Positions 1 through 8,648 of a stretch of 64,000 bases of DNA are shown here, piece after piece. The stretch comes from Dysgonomonas sp. UBA7710 (GTDB lineage Bacteria; Bacteroidota; Bacteroidia; Bacteroidales; Dysgonomonadaceae), in assembly GCF_002482385.1 (NCBI RefSeq), contig NZ_DLFW01000036.1, forward strand, positions 51,636-115,635. The letters are read 5' to 3'. Below the pieces are notes generated by a model. It did no database searches. It had not been told where the DNA came from and worked only from the letters and a program-made list of their open reading frames with translations. The first letter of the stretch is position 1; every line of letters starts with the position of its first letter. The position numbers were made by a program, and so were the translations under genes.

Positions 1-11
1 AATAAATTTGC

Positions 12-33
12 GTGTACTATTATACTATTACAC
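12..33. promoter_or_regulatory. Candidate operator palindrome upstream of the ABC/GntR operon
   Basis: The half-sites GTGTA (12-16) and TACAC (29-33) form an inverted repeat with a 12-bp centre, 18 bp before the first gene. The same stretch is also three tandem copies of an 8-mer, ACTATTAY (16-39). GntR regulators of the YtrA type usually bind a palindrome before their own operon, and such a regulator is the third gene here. The assignment to that regulator is inferred. Confidence 0.4.
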
Positions 34-51
34 TATTATATTTTTAATCTA

Positions 52-888
52 ATGAATATGATATCAATGCGTAACGTTACCTTCGGGTATAAGAAGAAGC
101 TAATATTCAATGATTTTTCAATCTCTATAGAGAAGGGAAAAGTGTGCGGATTGTTAGGAAAAAACGGAGCAGGCAAATCGACTATGTTGTATTTGCTTAC
201 AGGCCTCTTAAGTCCTGAAAAAGGTAAAGTGGAATATAAAGATGAGGATGTGGCAAAGCGTAAGCCCTCTACATTGCAGGACATGTTTATAGTGCCCGAA
301 GAGTTTGAATTACCCGGTATTCCGCTGAGAAAGTATGTGGAAATCAATCGTCCGTTCTATCCTTCTTTCAGTCGGGAACAACTGGATAAAAATCTGGAAT
401 GCTTCGAGATGGAGGCCGATGTGCATTTGAACGAGCTTTCTTTAGGGCAAAAGAAAAAAGTCTTTATGAGTTTCGCTCTGGCCGCAAACACACCCCTGCT
501 ACTGATGGATGAGCCGACAAACGGACTCGATATCCCCGGTAAAAGCCAGTTCCGGAAATTTATAGCATCGGGGATGACCGATGAAAAAACAATTCTGATC
601 TCGACACATCAGGTACAGGATGTGGATAAGCTACTGGAGCAGGTGATTATCCTCGATAATAATAAAGTGCTGATGAATTCTTCCGTATCGAGGATTTGTG
701 AGAAACTGCGCTTTATGGAAAGTTATAATGAAAAAGATGTGGAGAAAGCATTATACGCCTCACCATCTATACAAGGATACAAGCTAATCCTTGAGAACGA
801 AAACAATGAGGAGACTTCCCTGAATCTGGAAACATTGTTCAACGCGACTTTAAGCAATACGGAAAAGATAACAGCAATACTACAATAA
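52..888 (+). CDS. ABC transporter ATP-binding protein
   Basis: This is the nucleotide-binding subunit of an ABC transporter, 278 residues, cytoplasmic and membrane-associated through its partner. The Walker A motif GKNGAGKS is at 36-43, the signature LSLGQ at 129-133, Walker B LLLMDEP at about 149-155, and the H-loop (STHQ) near residue 184. The usual D-loop (NGLD) follows Walker B. It is followed after 13 bp by a membrane protein and then by a YtrA-type GntR regulator, the arrangement of small drug- or stress-linked ABC exporters in Firmicutes and Bacteroidetes. Starts at codons 1, 3 or 6 are all possible; the first was kept. The substrate cannot be told from the sequence. Confidence 0.9.
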   Translation: MNMISMRNVTFGYKKKLIFNDFSISIEKGKVCGLLGKNGAGKSTMLYLLTGLLSPEKGKVEYKDEDVAKRKPSTLQDMFIVPEEFELPGIPLRKYVEINRPFYPSFSREQLDKNLECFEMEADVHLNELSLGQKKKVFMSFALAANTPLLLMDEPTNGLDIPGKSQFRKFIASGMTDEKTILISTHQVQDVDKLLEQVIILDNNKVLMNSSVSRICEKLRFMESYNEKDVEKALYASPSIQGYKLILENENNEETSLNLETLFNATLSNTEKITAILQ

Positions 889-901
889 AACCTGATAAAT
901 T

Positions 902-1738
902 ATGAACAATACATTTGATATAAACCGATTTATCTTGTTGTTAAGGAAAGACATACAGGAAAACTGGAAAAAGTATCTGATCCGCATCCTTACAATTTAC
1001 GGAGCACTCACCCTTGTGACTACATGGAACGCTTTTCTGACATATTCCGAATTAGAACAGGGTATTAATCGTTTAGAATACCTGAACAGGGATTTGATAG
1101 TCTTCACTGCCTTCGTCTTTTTCATATTTGGCTGTATCAGTGCTTCCATGGCAATGGAACCTATCAACAGCAAGACAAAGCGGCTTGTGTATTTGATGAA
1201 TCCTTCATCATCTTTTGAAAAATACTTTTCCCGTTGGTTTATCATGACAATCGGCTACATGGCGGTTTTCTTCGTTCTATTCTGGTTGTCAGACGCTACC
1301 CGGGTACTGATCTGTTCTATCCGCTTCCCTGACATAGATGTGCAATTTATCCACTTCGATAAATTTATAGGAAAGGATAGTTACGACTATGTTTTTAATA
1401 ACATGACAAGATTTACATTTTCAGTCGGCCTTTTCTCCTTTATTCAGTCCCTGTTTATCCTGGGATCGACATTCTGGCCGAAAAATTCGCTGGTAAAAAC
1501 ATTTTCGGCAGGCACTATCATCTTTATCACTTTCCTTCTGGTGTGCTGGTGTGTAATCTCTCTCCTTTTCGAAAACGGCATGGACAACTTTGGAAATGCG
1601 TTACAGCAGAAAACATTTGGTGTTCAGGATACTATTATAGTGGGATATATGACAATTCTATGCATCATCTTCGCTGTGGTAAACTGGGTATTGGCTTTTT
1701 TCAGATTCAGGGAATCTGAAGTAATTAAACGACTCTAG
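902..1738 (+). CDS. ABC transporter permease-like membrane protein
   Basis: This 278-residue integral membrane protein is probably the permease that pairs with the ATPase immediately upstream. Hydrophobic segments are visible near residues 25-45, 67-87, 112-132, 173-193, 200-222 and 243-265, so about six membrane spans. There is no signal peptide or known catalytic motif. A conserved-looking MNPSSSFEKYFSRW stretch lies after span two, as in ABC-2 permeases of this operon type. It stops 3 bp before the GntR gene, which suggests co-translation. The assignment rests on topology and context more than on any diagnostic motif. Confidence 0.7.
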   Translation: MNNTFDINRFILLLRKDIQENWKKYLIRILTIYGALTLVTTWNAFLTYSELEQGINRLEYLNRDLIVFTAFVFFIFGCISASMAMEPINSKTKRLVYLMNPSSSFEKYFSRWFIMTIGYMAVFFVLFWLSDATRVLICSIRFPDIDVQFIHFDKFIGKDSYDYVFNNMTRFTFSVGLFSFIQSLFILGSTFWPKNSLVKTFSAGTIIFITFLLVCWCVISLLFENGMDNFGNALQQKTFGVQDTIIVGYMTILCIIFAVVNWVLAFFRFRESEVIKRL

Positions 1739-1741
1739 CTT

Positions 1742-2107
1742 ATGAATTTTAAAGAAAATAAAGCAATCTATTTGCAGATAGCCGACCGCATCTGTGACGA
1801 GATACTACTGGAAAAATATAAAGAGGAAGAAAGGGTTCCGTCTGTACGCGAATATGCCGCTATTGTGGAAGTGAATTTTAATACCGTCATGCGCACCTTC
1901 GATTACCTTCAATCGATGGAAATCATCTACAACAAAAGAGGAATCGGATATTTTGTAGCTCCGAAAGCAAAAAAGCTGGTACTCAAGCTGCGTAAAGATA
2001 CCTTTATGAAAGAGGAGGCTGAGGACTTCTTCAAACAAATATACACACTGGATATTCCGATAGAGGATATCGTGGAAATGTATAAAGACTATATTAAGAA
2101 ACAATAA
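1742..2107 (+). CDS. GntR family transcriptional regulator, YtrA-like
   Basis: This 121-residue protein has an N-terminal GntR winged helix-turn-helix (about 8-75). The typical opening (KAIYLQIADRICDEI), the VPSVREYA recognition region and the NTVMRTFDYLQ helix are all visible. The C-terminal part is only about 45 residues, which matches the YtrA subfamily and not the FadR or HutC subfamilies with large effector domains. YtrA regulators commonly repress their own ABC-exporter operon, and here the gene sits directly behind the ATPase and permease. The palindrome at 12-33 is its likely operator. No effector can be inferred. Confidence 0.88.
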   Translation: MNFKENKAIYLQIADRICDEILLEKYKEEERVPSVREYAAIVEVNFNTVMRTFDYLQSMEIIYNKRGIGYFVAPKAKKLVLKLRKDTFMKEEAEDFFKQIYTLDIPIEDIVEMYKDYIKKQ

Positions 2108-2118
2108 TAATAAAAGAT

Positions 2119-2952
2119 ATGAGACTTACAACCAAAATAGTATTGGGTATCATAGCCGCGGTATTCTTAACTGCCACAGGCTATATATGCTATCTTTCGT
2201 TAAGTTATGACGGAGAGAAAAAGACAGGCGTTATACTAACGGACGAAACTGTCAGCATAGATATATCCGGACAAAAAATTATCGAGATATACGCGGATAC
2301 AATACCGATGAAAAATGACGGGAAAGATAAGGATAAACATTATATTATCTTCGATGGACTCATCAATATACAGCCTGCTGCGAAGGAAGAAGATAAAGGT
2401 AAGATCTATATACCGGAACAATTGAAGGAATATCTGGAGATATCTGCATTACACGATAAGACCATACTGCGTGTGAAAACCGCAGAATTATTAACGGATC
2501 ATTACAAAAACAAGATTCCGGACCCGGCAGCAATAAGGGGGATAAACTTTACTATATATGCGGATTCCTGTGTAGACATAAGAAGTAGAATAGGTGGGTT
2601 AAGAGCTAATATACAGGGATTAAAAGCAGAATCGATCAATATAGATATAATGCGTGGAGATCTGAATATAGAAAATTGTGAGGCTGATATAATCACACCT
2701 ACAGTAAGGGGTTGGGGGCATTTTGTAATGAAGAACTCCAGGACAAAGGTATTTAATGCCGATCTCGACTATCTACAAAACTGGAGAATCGAACAATGTG
2801 ATATAGATACTGAGAACCTGACTGGAAGCGGAAACCACGACGTAGAAGTACCGGCTACCGAATGCAGGGTAATGAACTGGAATCCAAAAAATGAAAAGGC
2901 ATCCCTAAATGTATCATTAGGTTCTGATACGGCAAGAGTGATATTTCCATAA
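2119..2952 (+). CDS. Membrane-anchored protein with beta-helix-like repeats, unknown function
   Basis: This 277-residue protein begins with a hydrophobic segment (about 6-27) that acts as a signal anchor or uncleaved signal peptide, so the rest is probably periplasmic. From about residue 150 the chain is built of short alternating strands (runs such as LRANIQGLKAESINIDI and DLNIENCEADI), as in right-handed beta-helices and the DUF2807-type adhesin-like domains of Bacteroidetes. No catalytic residues were recognised. It lies 11 bp after the GntR gene and ends just before a strong terminator, so it is the last gene of the ABC operon. Its role in that operon is unknown. Confidence 0.6.
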   Translation: MRLTTKIVLGIIAAVFLTATGYICYLSLSYDGEKKTGVILTDETVSIDISGQKIIEIYADTIPMKNDGKDKDKHYIIFDGLINIQPAAKEEDKGKIYIPEQLKEYLEISALHDKTILRVKTAELLTDHYKNKIPDPAAIRGINFTIYADSCVDIRSRIGGLRANIQGLKAESINIDIMRGDLNIENCEADIITPTVRGWGHFVMKNSRTKVFNADLDYLQNWRIEQCDIDTENLTGSGNHDVEVPATECRVMNWNPKNEKASLNVSLGSDTARVIFP

Positions 2953-2960
2953 CAATAGTA

Positions 2961-2996
2961 AAAGGAAGAAGTTGCCCGAAGGCAACTTCTTCCTTT
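2961..2996. terminator. Bidirectional hairpin terminator
   Basis: A perfect 16-bp stem (2961-2976 with 2981-2996) closes on the tetraloop CGAA. The arms begin AAA and end TTT, so it can work in both directions. It lies between two converging operons that end at 2952 (plus) and 3040 (minus). Confidence 0.85.
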
Positions 2997-3039
2997 GTTA
3001 TTGTGGTCTATGTTAAGACCGGCAGAAAGTCCGGCTTTA

Positions 3040-4137
3040 TTATTGTTTCAGTTTCTCTACTTCCTGATTGTAAAGCCACTGAACCTGTCCGCTCAATAAT
3101 GCTGTATTATAGAATTTAATTTCATCCATCATACCCTGAAAGTGATCCCATGATGTAGGTGTATCCCAGCCTGACCAGTCCCAGGATGCTTTTGCCTCGG
3201 CATAGGTCGTTGCCGCCCCAATCATCAACGGCAATTGTGTGCCTAACGGAGATACATATGGCGCAGACTGGCTGCCTACCAGATTCGGTTTGCCGGTATT
3301 GGTCCACTCTTTTGTCAGTAATCCGTTTATATAGAACGACAATTTTGAGCTCTCAAGGTCAAGGACAACTACCACATGCTTCCAACTACCGGTAGAAACA
3401 GAAAGGTCCGCTTCATTATCCGCATCGGTAAAACCTGCCTGCGATTTGATTGTGAAGAATGCTTTGCCTTGTTCCTGTATCTGGAATTTCCAGTTGTTCC
3501 AGTAGTTCAGGGAAGCTACATAGTTACCACCTTTTATTACTTCAGGTTTCAACCATACGGCAATACTCAGTTTCTTGCCCAGGAAATCAGATGGGTTATA
3601 ATTCTCTACTTCCAGATGTGCCCCGTTCTTGAAATAAAGGGCTTTGTTTACTCCATCATCTACAAATTCGGGTAGTGCGGGCGTTGAGAAAATTTCAGAA
3701 GGTCCCGGTTTCAGAGTAGCGGTAAGGGCTTTTATCCCGTCACCAAGCAATGACGTTCCTGTTCCCTCATCAAAGCTCCAGCCTGCTAACAGATTTTCTT
3801 CCGGTATTCCGATCATCTTATCATTAAGAAAGCGTACCAGAGCTTCTTGCAGGTGTATTCTCATATTAACAACTTCCTGAGCTGATACATTCCCTTTGTC
3901 GACAACTTCCTGGATAATATCCAGCTTTGTCTTGAATCTATCTATAGTCTCCTGTTTATATTCAGCCGGAGTAGCTTTTGCTATAGAATCATATCCTGCT
4001 GCAAGTTCCTTTTTAAGGACAGCAGTGTCTCCTGCCACGAATTCCTCTTTGTCATCATCACTACAACCGATGAATAGTGCAGAAGAAAAGACCAGTGCAA
4101 ACATCAATAATATACCAAATATCTTATTCTCTTTCAT
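3040..4137 (-). CDS. LamG/concanavalin-like lipoprotein, probable surface glycan-binding protein
   Basis: This 365-residue lipoprotein has a signal peptide with lipobox cysteine at residue 25, followed by an acidic SDDDKEE stretch typical of surface-exposed Bacteroidetes lipoproteins. Residues about 35-115 form a helical spacer (DUF4972/FIVAR-like). From about 125 to 360 there is a LamG-type jelly roll, with LLAGWSFDEGTG at its start and WKHVVVVLD and LSFYINGLL strands near the middle. There is no hydrolase motif, so glycan binding is more likely than catalysis. The start was placed at MKENKIF because longer readings overlap the SusD gene and lack a signal peptide. It occupies the SusE/surface-binding slot after SusD (19 bp gap) in the GH130 PUL. 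Confidence 0.8.
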   Translation of the reverse strand: MKENKIFGILLMFALVFSSALFIGCSDDDKEEFVAGDTAVLKKELAAGYDSIAKATPAEYKQETIDRFKTKLDIIQEVVDKGNVSAQEVVNMRIHLQEALVRFLNDKMIGIPEENLLAGWSFDEGTGTSLLGDGIKALTATLKPGPSEIFSTPALPEFVDDGVNKALYFKNGAHLEVENYNPSDFLGKKLSIAVWLKPEVIKGGNYVASLNYWNNWKFQIQEQGKAFFTIKSQAGFTDADNEADLSVSTGSWKHVVVVLDLESSKLSFYINGLLTKEWTNTGKPNLVGSQSAPYVSPLGTQLPLMIGAATTYAEAKASWDWSGWDTPTSWDHFQGMMDEIKFYNTALLSGQVQWLYNQEVEKLKQ

Positions 4138-4156
4138 AGTCAATGTTTTTAGTTGA

Positions 4157-5593
4157 TTAAATACCATTGTTTGAATCCAATTCATTCTGCGGTATCGGGA
4201 AATAATAACGAGGTTCCTGCCATTTGAAATCAGAACCCAAGGCCTGTGTTGCCACATCTTTTCCCCAACGCATCAGGTCGAAGAACCGATGGAATTCGAA
4301 TCCTAGTTCACGACGACGCTCCAGATAGATTACCGACCGCATCTGCTCCTGATTCACTGGCTTAGCATATGCAAGTCCGGCTCTGTCCCTTACCAGTTTA
4401 AGAGCTGCTGCAGCCTTATCCAGATCATTTGTTTCCGTATATGCCTCTGCTTTCATCAGCAAGATATCAGCATAACGCAGGTAAATATATGGCAGTCCGC
4501 CATCACCCTTTGTTCCGGCCGGCACTTCAGCCAGCGGCTGATTGTGCTTTTTCACCAGATAACCGGTAATACTCCATGTAAGGTCAAATACATCGTCGTT
4601 CAACCACTCTTTACCCGAACGGCCGATTGATGCATCAAGACGGGGATCGGTCTGTCCTGTCGTTGTTTGTTCGCTGAAACTCAGAACATAATTATTTGTC
4701 GGCGCATTGAAGTAATATCCTCCTTCCACAAGTGGCGCAAACCATTGATTCAGAGAATTACCCAAGCCGGGGTTTTGATTGCTTTCATGCAGAATTGCAA
4801 ATACCGCCTCTTTGCTGTCCTCTGCTCCTAATTTAAACAAGTCTTCGTAATTAGTTTCAAGCCCATAAAGGCCCAGCGGTTCCAACTTGGTCGTAATGGT
4901 TGTTATACAATCGTCCCATTTCTTCTGATATAACTGAGCTTTAGCCAGTAAACCGTAAGCAGCGCCTTTGGTGATCCTCCCTTTGTCTGCTGTTTGAGTA
5001 TAAGACGGAGGTAATACTCCCGCGGCATCATTCAGATCTTGTTCTATCCTGCCATATATCTGGGAAACCTCACTCAGTCCCATATTTACGTTTGAAGGAG
5101 TCACAGGTTCCACTCTCAGAGGCACTTTACCCCAGATATTCACCAGGTTGAAATAATAATATGCCCTGATAAATTTAGCCTGCGCAATCATCTGCTGCTT
5201 AACCCCATCATCAATAGCAGTACCGTAGTCAGCATGGATCACATTGTTAGCGCGGTTAATCCCTTCATAGGCGAACTTCCAGTATGAAAGCAGAATCCCG
5301 TTGTCCGATTTGATATTAAACTCGTCAATCATACCTATCTCGGCCTGATCGGATGCGCTTCCGCCTTTCACTGCATCATCGGATGCGACATCTCCGAAAA
5401 CCCAAATCATATTTGAAGAAGTGGTAAAGCTCAAGCTGTTATATACTCCGGTCAGCGCCAGATTCGCCTCCTCTTCAGTATTGTATATATTGTCGGATGT
5501 ATATTCACCGTCCAGTTCTTCATTCAGAAAATCGTTACACGAACTGAAGGAGAATATTCCTAATATAGTTAGTATTATTACTATTTTTTTCAT
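4157..5593 (-). CDS. SusD/RagB-type outer membrane lipoprotein (PUL 1)
   Basis: This is the glycan-binding lid that pairs with the SusC transporter encoded 12 bp upstream. It has 478 residues, with lipobox cysteine 19 (FSSC) and an N-terminal SusD domain containing the tetratricopeptide-like helices. The family hallmarks are present: AQAKFIRAYYYFNLVNIWG near 135-155, the LRYADILLMKAEAY segment near 375, and ERRRELGFEFHRFFDLMRWG near 430. The C-terminus (PIPQNELDSNNGI) is slightly shorter than usual and lacks the common QNPGY ending, but nothing suggests a frameshift. The substrate is probably the beta-mannoside implied by the GH130 gene of the operon. Confidence 0.93.
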   Translation of the reverse strand: MKKIVIILTILGIFSFSSCNDFLNEELDGEYTSDNIYNTEEEANLALTGVYNSLSFTTSSNMIWVFGDVASDDAVKGGSASDQAEIGMIDEFNIKSDNGILLSYWKFAYEGINRANNVIHADYGTAIDDGVKQQMIAQAKFIRAYYYFNLVNIWGKVPLRVEPVTPSNVNMGLSEVSQIYGRIEQDLNDAAGVLPPSYTQTADKGRITKGAAYGLLAKAQLYQKKWDDCITTITTKLEPLGLYGLETNYEDLFKLGAEDSKEAVFAILHESNQNPGLGNSLNQWFAPLVEGGYYFNAPTNNYVLSFSEQTTTGQTDPRLDASIGRSGKEWLNDDVFDLTWSITGYLVKKHNQPLAEVPAGTKGDGGLPYIYLRYADILLMKAEAYTETNDLDKAAAALKLVRDRAGLAYAKPVNQEQMRSVIYLERRRELGFEFHRFFDLMRWGKDVATQALGSDFKWQEPRYYFPIPQNELDSNNGI

Positions 5594-5605
5594 CTCAGGT
5601 AATTT

Positions 5606-8600
5606 TTAAAAGGTTATGTTTACTCCGAATGTAAAGGATTTAGAAACAGGATAAGTACCCCAGTCTATACCATTAGCCATATCACCTTCTCCTGCCGAAT
5701 TGGAACTTACCGTCATTTCTGGGTCGAGCCCCTTGTATCCGGTAAAGGTGAGCAGGTTGGTAGCACTACCGAATGCCCTCAGACTGCTGATGTACTTCGA
5801 TTTGATAGGGAAAGTATATCCCAGCTGAATATTCTTCAGTCTCAGGTATGACGCGTCTTCCAGAAAACGTGTAGATGCTATCACATTATTCGATTTAGCA
5901 CTCCATGACGGTCTCGGATATTCATTAGAGGTTCCTTCTCCTCTCCAGTAATTATCATACATGTCTTTCGATACGGAGAAACCTCTGAAGAATCCTTCTG
6001 TTTCATTAGCCATCTGGTGATATATATCGTGACCGAAGGCACCCTGAAAGAATATTGATAAATCCCAGTTCTTATAATTACCCTGAAGATTCAGACCGAG
6101 TGTCTGTTTTGGGATAGAGGAACCTACATGCCCTCTGTCTTTTTCGTCAATTACACCATCGTTATTCAGGTCTTTATACTTGACATCCCCCGGTTTTACA
6201 TTTGCTCCCTGATAAGCCGATTTCACGATTTCTTCTTCATTCTGGAATATTCCATCCATCTGATAAAGATAAAATGAACCGATAGAATATCCTTTCTCTA
6301 TATATTTTGCAAAAACACCATTATCCACACGTCCTGCCTGTATAGGCGCATCCAGCGCCAAGACTTCATTATGCAGGTAACCCCAGTTCAGTGAAGCGGA
6401 AAAGCCCATATCCTTGTATTGCTTGCGAACATACAGTTCTACATCAACACCTTCATTCAAAACTTTTCCGGCATTCACCCAATAAGGGGAAGCATTACCG
6501 ATAGACGGAGGCAATGGGGCACGCACGAGCATGTCGCTCGATTTTTTATTATAATAATCCACGCTGAAACCATATTCTCCTTTCGCGAAGGCCATATCCA
6601 AGCCCAGATTAAACTGGTTGCTGGTTTCCCATTTCAGTTTATCGTTACCCAACTGGCTTTGTATATATCCGACTGACGGGTTTCCCCCGAAAGGATAGTT
6701 TGCATATGGTGTATATTTGTCGGTATATGCATATAAAGCTATATTCTGATTACCTACAGCACCCCATCCGGCACGTAGTTTCAGCAGATTGATGGCTTTA
6801 ATAGATTTCATGAAATCCTCCTCATGTATATCCCATCCCGCAGAGACTGAGTAAAATGTACCCCATCTGTTTTCTTCTGTAAAGCGTGAAGACCCATCCT
6901 GTCGAATCAACGCCGACAAATAGTATTTATAGTTATAATTATAATCGACCTTACCAAAGAACGAAAGCAAAGAATACGCCCAGTCACTTGAGTAAAAGGT
7001 ATCACCATTCACAGATGAAGATGTATTCTTATCCGTACCGTTATAGCGGATAGCCTCCGCACCAGCCATTGCATTCAATGTATGCACATCGTTGAAAGTC
7101 TGAACTGTATTGAAGACAGAGTTTAGCGTCCATCCCAGGCTTTCATTATTCTGGCCTAATAGAGAACTTGGATTATTTATCCTGTTATTTGTCCCCCATG
7201 TTTTATTATTGATATTATAATCACTTTTCCTATAGTCGATCCCGAAATTGGTATTCCATACGATATTATATGGCAGTTTGGCCTCTACATTGAACTTACC
7301 CAGAAAAGTATCTTCGTCCCGTACCCTGTCGGTCATATTCGCCAGTCCTACCGGATTATAACCGTCGCCGAAAAAGCTGTTGTATTCGGCCTGTCCGAAA
7401 TATTCGCTCGGTAAATCCACATAATTTCCGTTTGCATCATAGGTCGGAATTGCCGGATTACGCATATACGCATACCGTACAACGCTACCGCCTTCATTGC
7501 TACCGTAACCATCTCCTGAACTTGGCACAACATGAGTCTTAGCCTTTCCTCCGTTCACATTCAGCCCCAGCTTCAGCCAGTTTGCAGCTTTATAATTGAG
7601 GTTTACTCGTCCTGAGAATTTTTCATAATCGCTATTCTTGATAATACCCTCCTGATTATAATAAGAAAACGATGCCAGATAGTCGAATTTATCTTTACCT
7701 CCGCTTACTGATAATTCATGCACATTCAGCAATGCAGTCCTGAAAATCTCATCCAAGTGATTGATGTTTGCAAAATCCTTAACCAGAGCACCCTCGATCA
7801 AAGTTCTTTCGTCATTTTTAGCAGCTACATTATAAATATCTATATATTCATTTGTATTTACCATTTTCGGAAGGCTTCCGTGAGTCTGCACTCCGAACTG
7901 GCCATTATAAGCAACTTTCACCTTACCATTCTGCCCTTTTTTAGTAGTTACCAACACAACCCCATTATTTGCGCGGGAACCGTATATGGCCGCAGAAGAT
8001 GCATCTTTTAGTACCGAAATATTTTCAATATCGGAAGGAACAATAGAGTTCAGTCCGTTCTCGGAAGGAATACCGTCTATAATGTAGAGCGGATCATTAG
8101 AAGAGTTTATTGAGCCTGTACCACGTACACGTACAGTGACACCCGCTCCCGGAGCGCCTGTCGCGGAAGTAACCTGTACACCGGCAACACGCCCCTGAAG
8201 CGCTTCAGACACCCCCGGAGCCGGAACCTGCGTGAGTTCCTTTGAATTTACCTTAGTTACAGCGCCCAAGACTTCCCTTTTCTTCATTGAGGTATAGCCT
8301 ACAACGACGACCTCATCCAGTTCTGTATTAGGCACAAGCCTTACATTCATTTCCGTAGATTTGGATACCGTGATTTCCTGAGCATTGAACCCGACATAGG
8401 AAACCGTGATTTTATCCCCCTTGATATTCAGGGTGAATTTGCCGTCAATATCGGTTACAGTACCATTAGGAGTACCTGTTTCTACCACTGTAACACCGAT
8501 TAACGCCTCTCCTGTAGATGAATCCGTCACCACACCGGAGATTGTTTTTACTTCCTGCGCAAATATATTCGCAAAGGCAAAAAGTAAAAAACAAGTGAAA

Positions 8601-8617
8601 AATAAACGTTTTAACAT
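5606..8617 (-). CDS. SusC/RagA TonB-dependent outer membrane transporter (PUL 1)
   Basis: This 1003-residue protein imports oligosaccharides across the outer membrane together with SusD. After a signal peptide (ending near FANIFAQ) comes a carboxypeptidase-regulatory-like domain (ISGVVTDSSTGEALIGV), then the TonB-box region DEVVVVGYTSMKKREV, the plug domain (LYIIDGIPSE, AAIYGSRANNGVVLVTTKKG) and a C-terminal beta-barrel ending in an aromatic residue (FGVNITF). The start was set at MLKRLFF, giving a proper signal peptide; the longer frame would add 22 residues without one. It starts 31 bp after the unrecognised lipoprotein gene and belongs to the same minus-strand operon. Confidence 0.95.
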   Translation of the reverse strand: MLKRLFFTCFLLFAFANIFAQEVKTISGVVTDSSTGEALIGVTVVETGTPNGTVTDIDGKFTLNIKGDKITVSYVGFNAQEITVSKSTEMNVRLVPNTELDEVVVVGYTSMKKREVLGAVTKVNSKELTQVPAPGVSEALQGRVAGVQVTSATGAPGAGVTVRVRGTGSINSSNDPLYIIDGIPSENGLNSIVPSDIENISVLKDASSAAIYGSRANNGVVLVTTKKGQNGKVKVAYNGQFGVQTHGSLPKMVNTNEYIDIYNVAAKNDERTLIEGALVKDFANINHLDEIFRTALLNVHELSVSGGKDKFDYLASFSYYNQEGIIKNSDYEKFSGRVNLNYKAANWLKLGLNVNGGKAKTHVVPSSGDGYGSNEGGSVVRYAYMRNPAIPTYDANGNYVDLPSEYFGQAEYNSFFGDGYNPVGLANMTDRVRDEDTFLGKFNVEAKLPYNIVWNTNFGIDYRKSDYNINNKTWGTNNRINNPSSLLGQNNESLGWTLNSVFNTVQTFNDVHTLNAMAGAEAIRYNGTDKNTSSSVNGDTFYSSDWAYSLLSFFGKVDYNYNYKYYLSALIRQDGSSRFTEENRWGTFYSVSAGWDIHEEDFMKSIKAINLLKLRAGWGAVGNQNIALYAYTDKYTPYANYPFGGNPSVGYIQSQLGNDKLKWETSNQFNLGLDMAFAKGEYGFSVDYYNKKSSDMLVRAPLPPSIGNASPYWVNAGKVLNEGVDVELYVRKQYKDMGFSASLNWGYLHNEVLALDAPIQAGRVDNGVFAKYIEKGYSIGSFYLYQMDGIFQNEEEIVKSAYQGANVKPGDVKYKDLNNDGVIDEKDRGHVGSSIPKQTLGLNLQGNYKNWDLSIFFQGAFGHDIYHQMANETEGFFRGFSVSKDMYDNYWRGEGTSNEYPRPSWSAKSNNVIASTRFLEDASYLRLKNIQLGYTFPIKSKYISSLRAFGSATNLLTFTGYKGLDPEMTVSSNSAGEGDMANGIDWGTYPVSKSFTFGVNITF

Positions 8618-8648
8618 GGTTTTATTTATTATTGGTTTGTGAGATTTA

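Noticed and set aside
4157..4257. Frameshift at the end of the PUL 1 SusD gene
   Set aside because: The C-terminus is a little short, but the next gene starts normally 19 bp later and no missing segment is found in another frame.
4138..4257. Longer start for the LamG lipoprotein
   Set aside because: The extra 40 codons overlap SusD and would bury the lipoprotein signal peptide.
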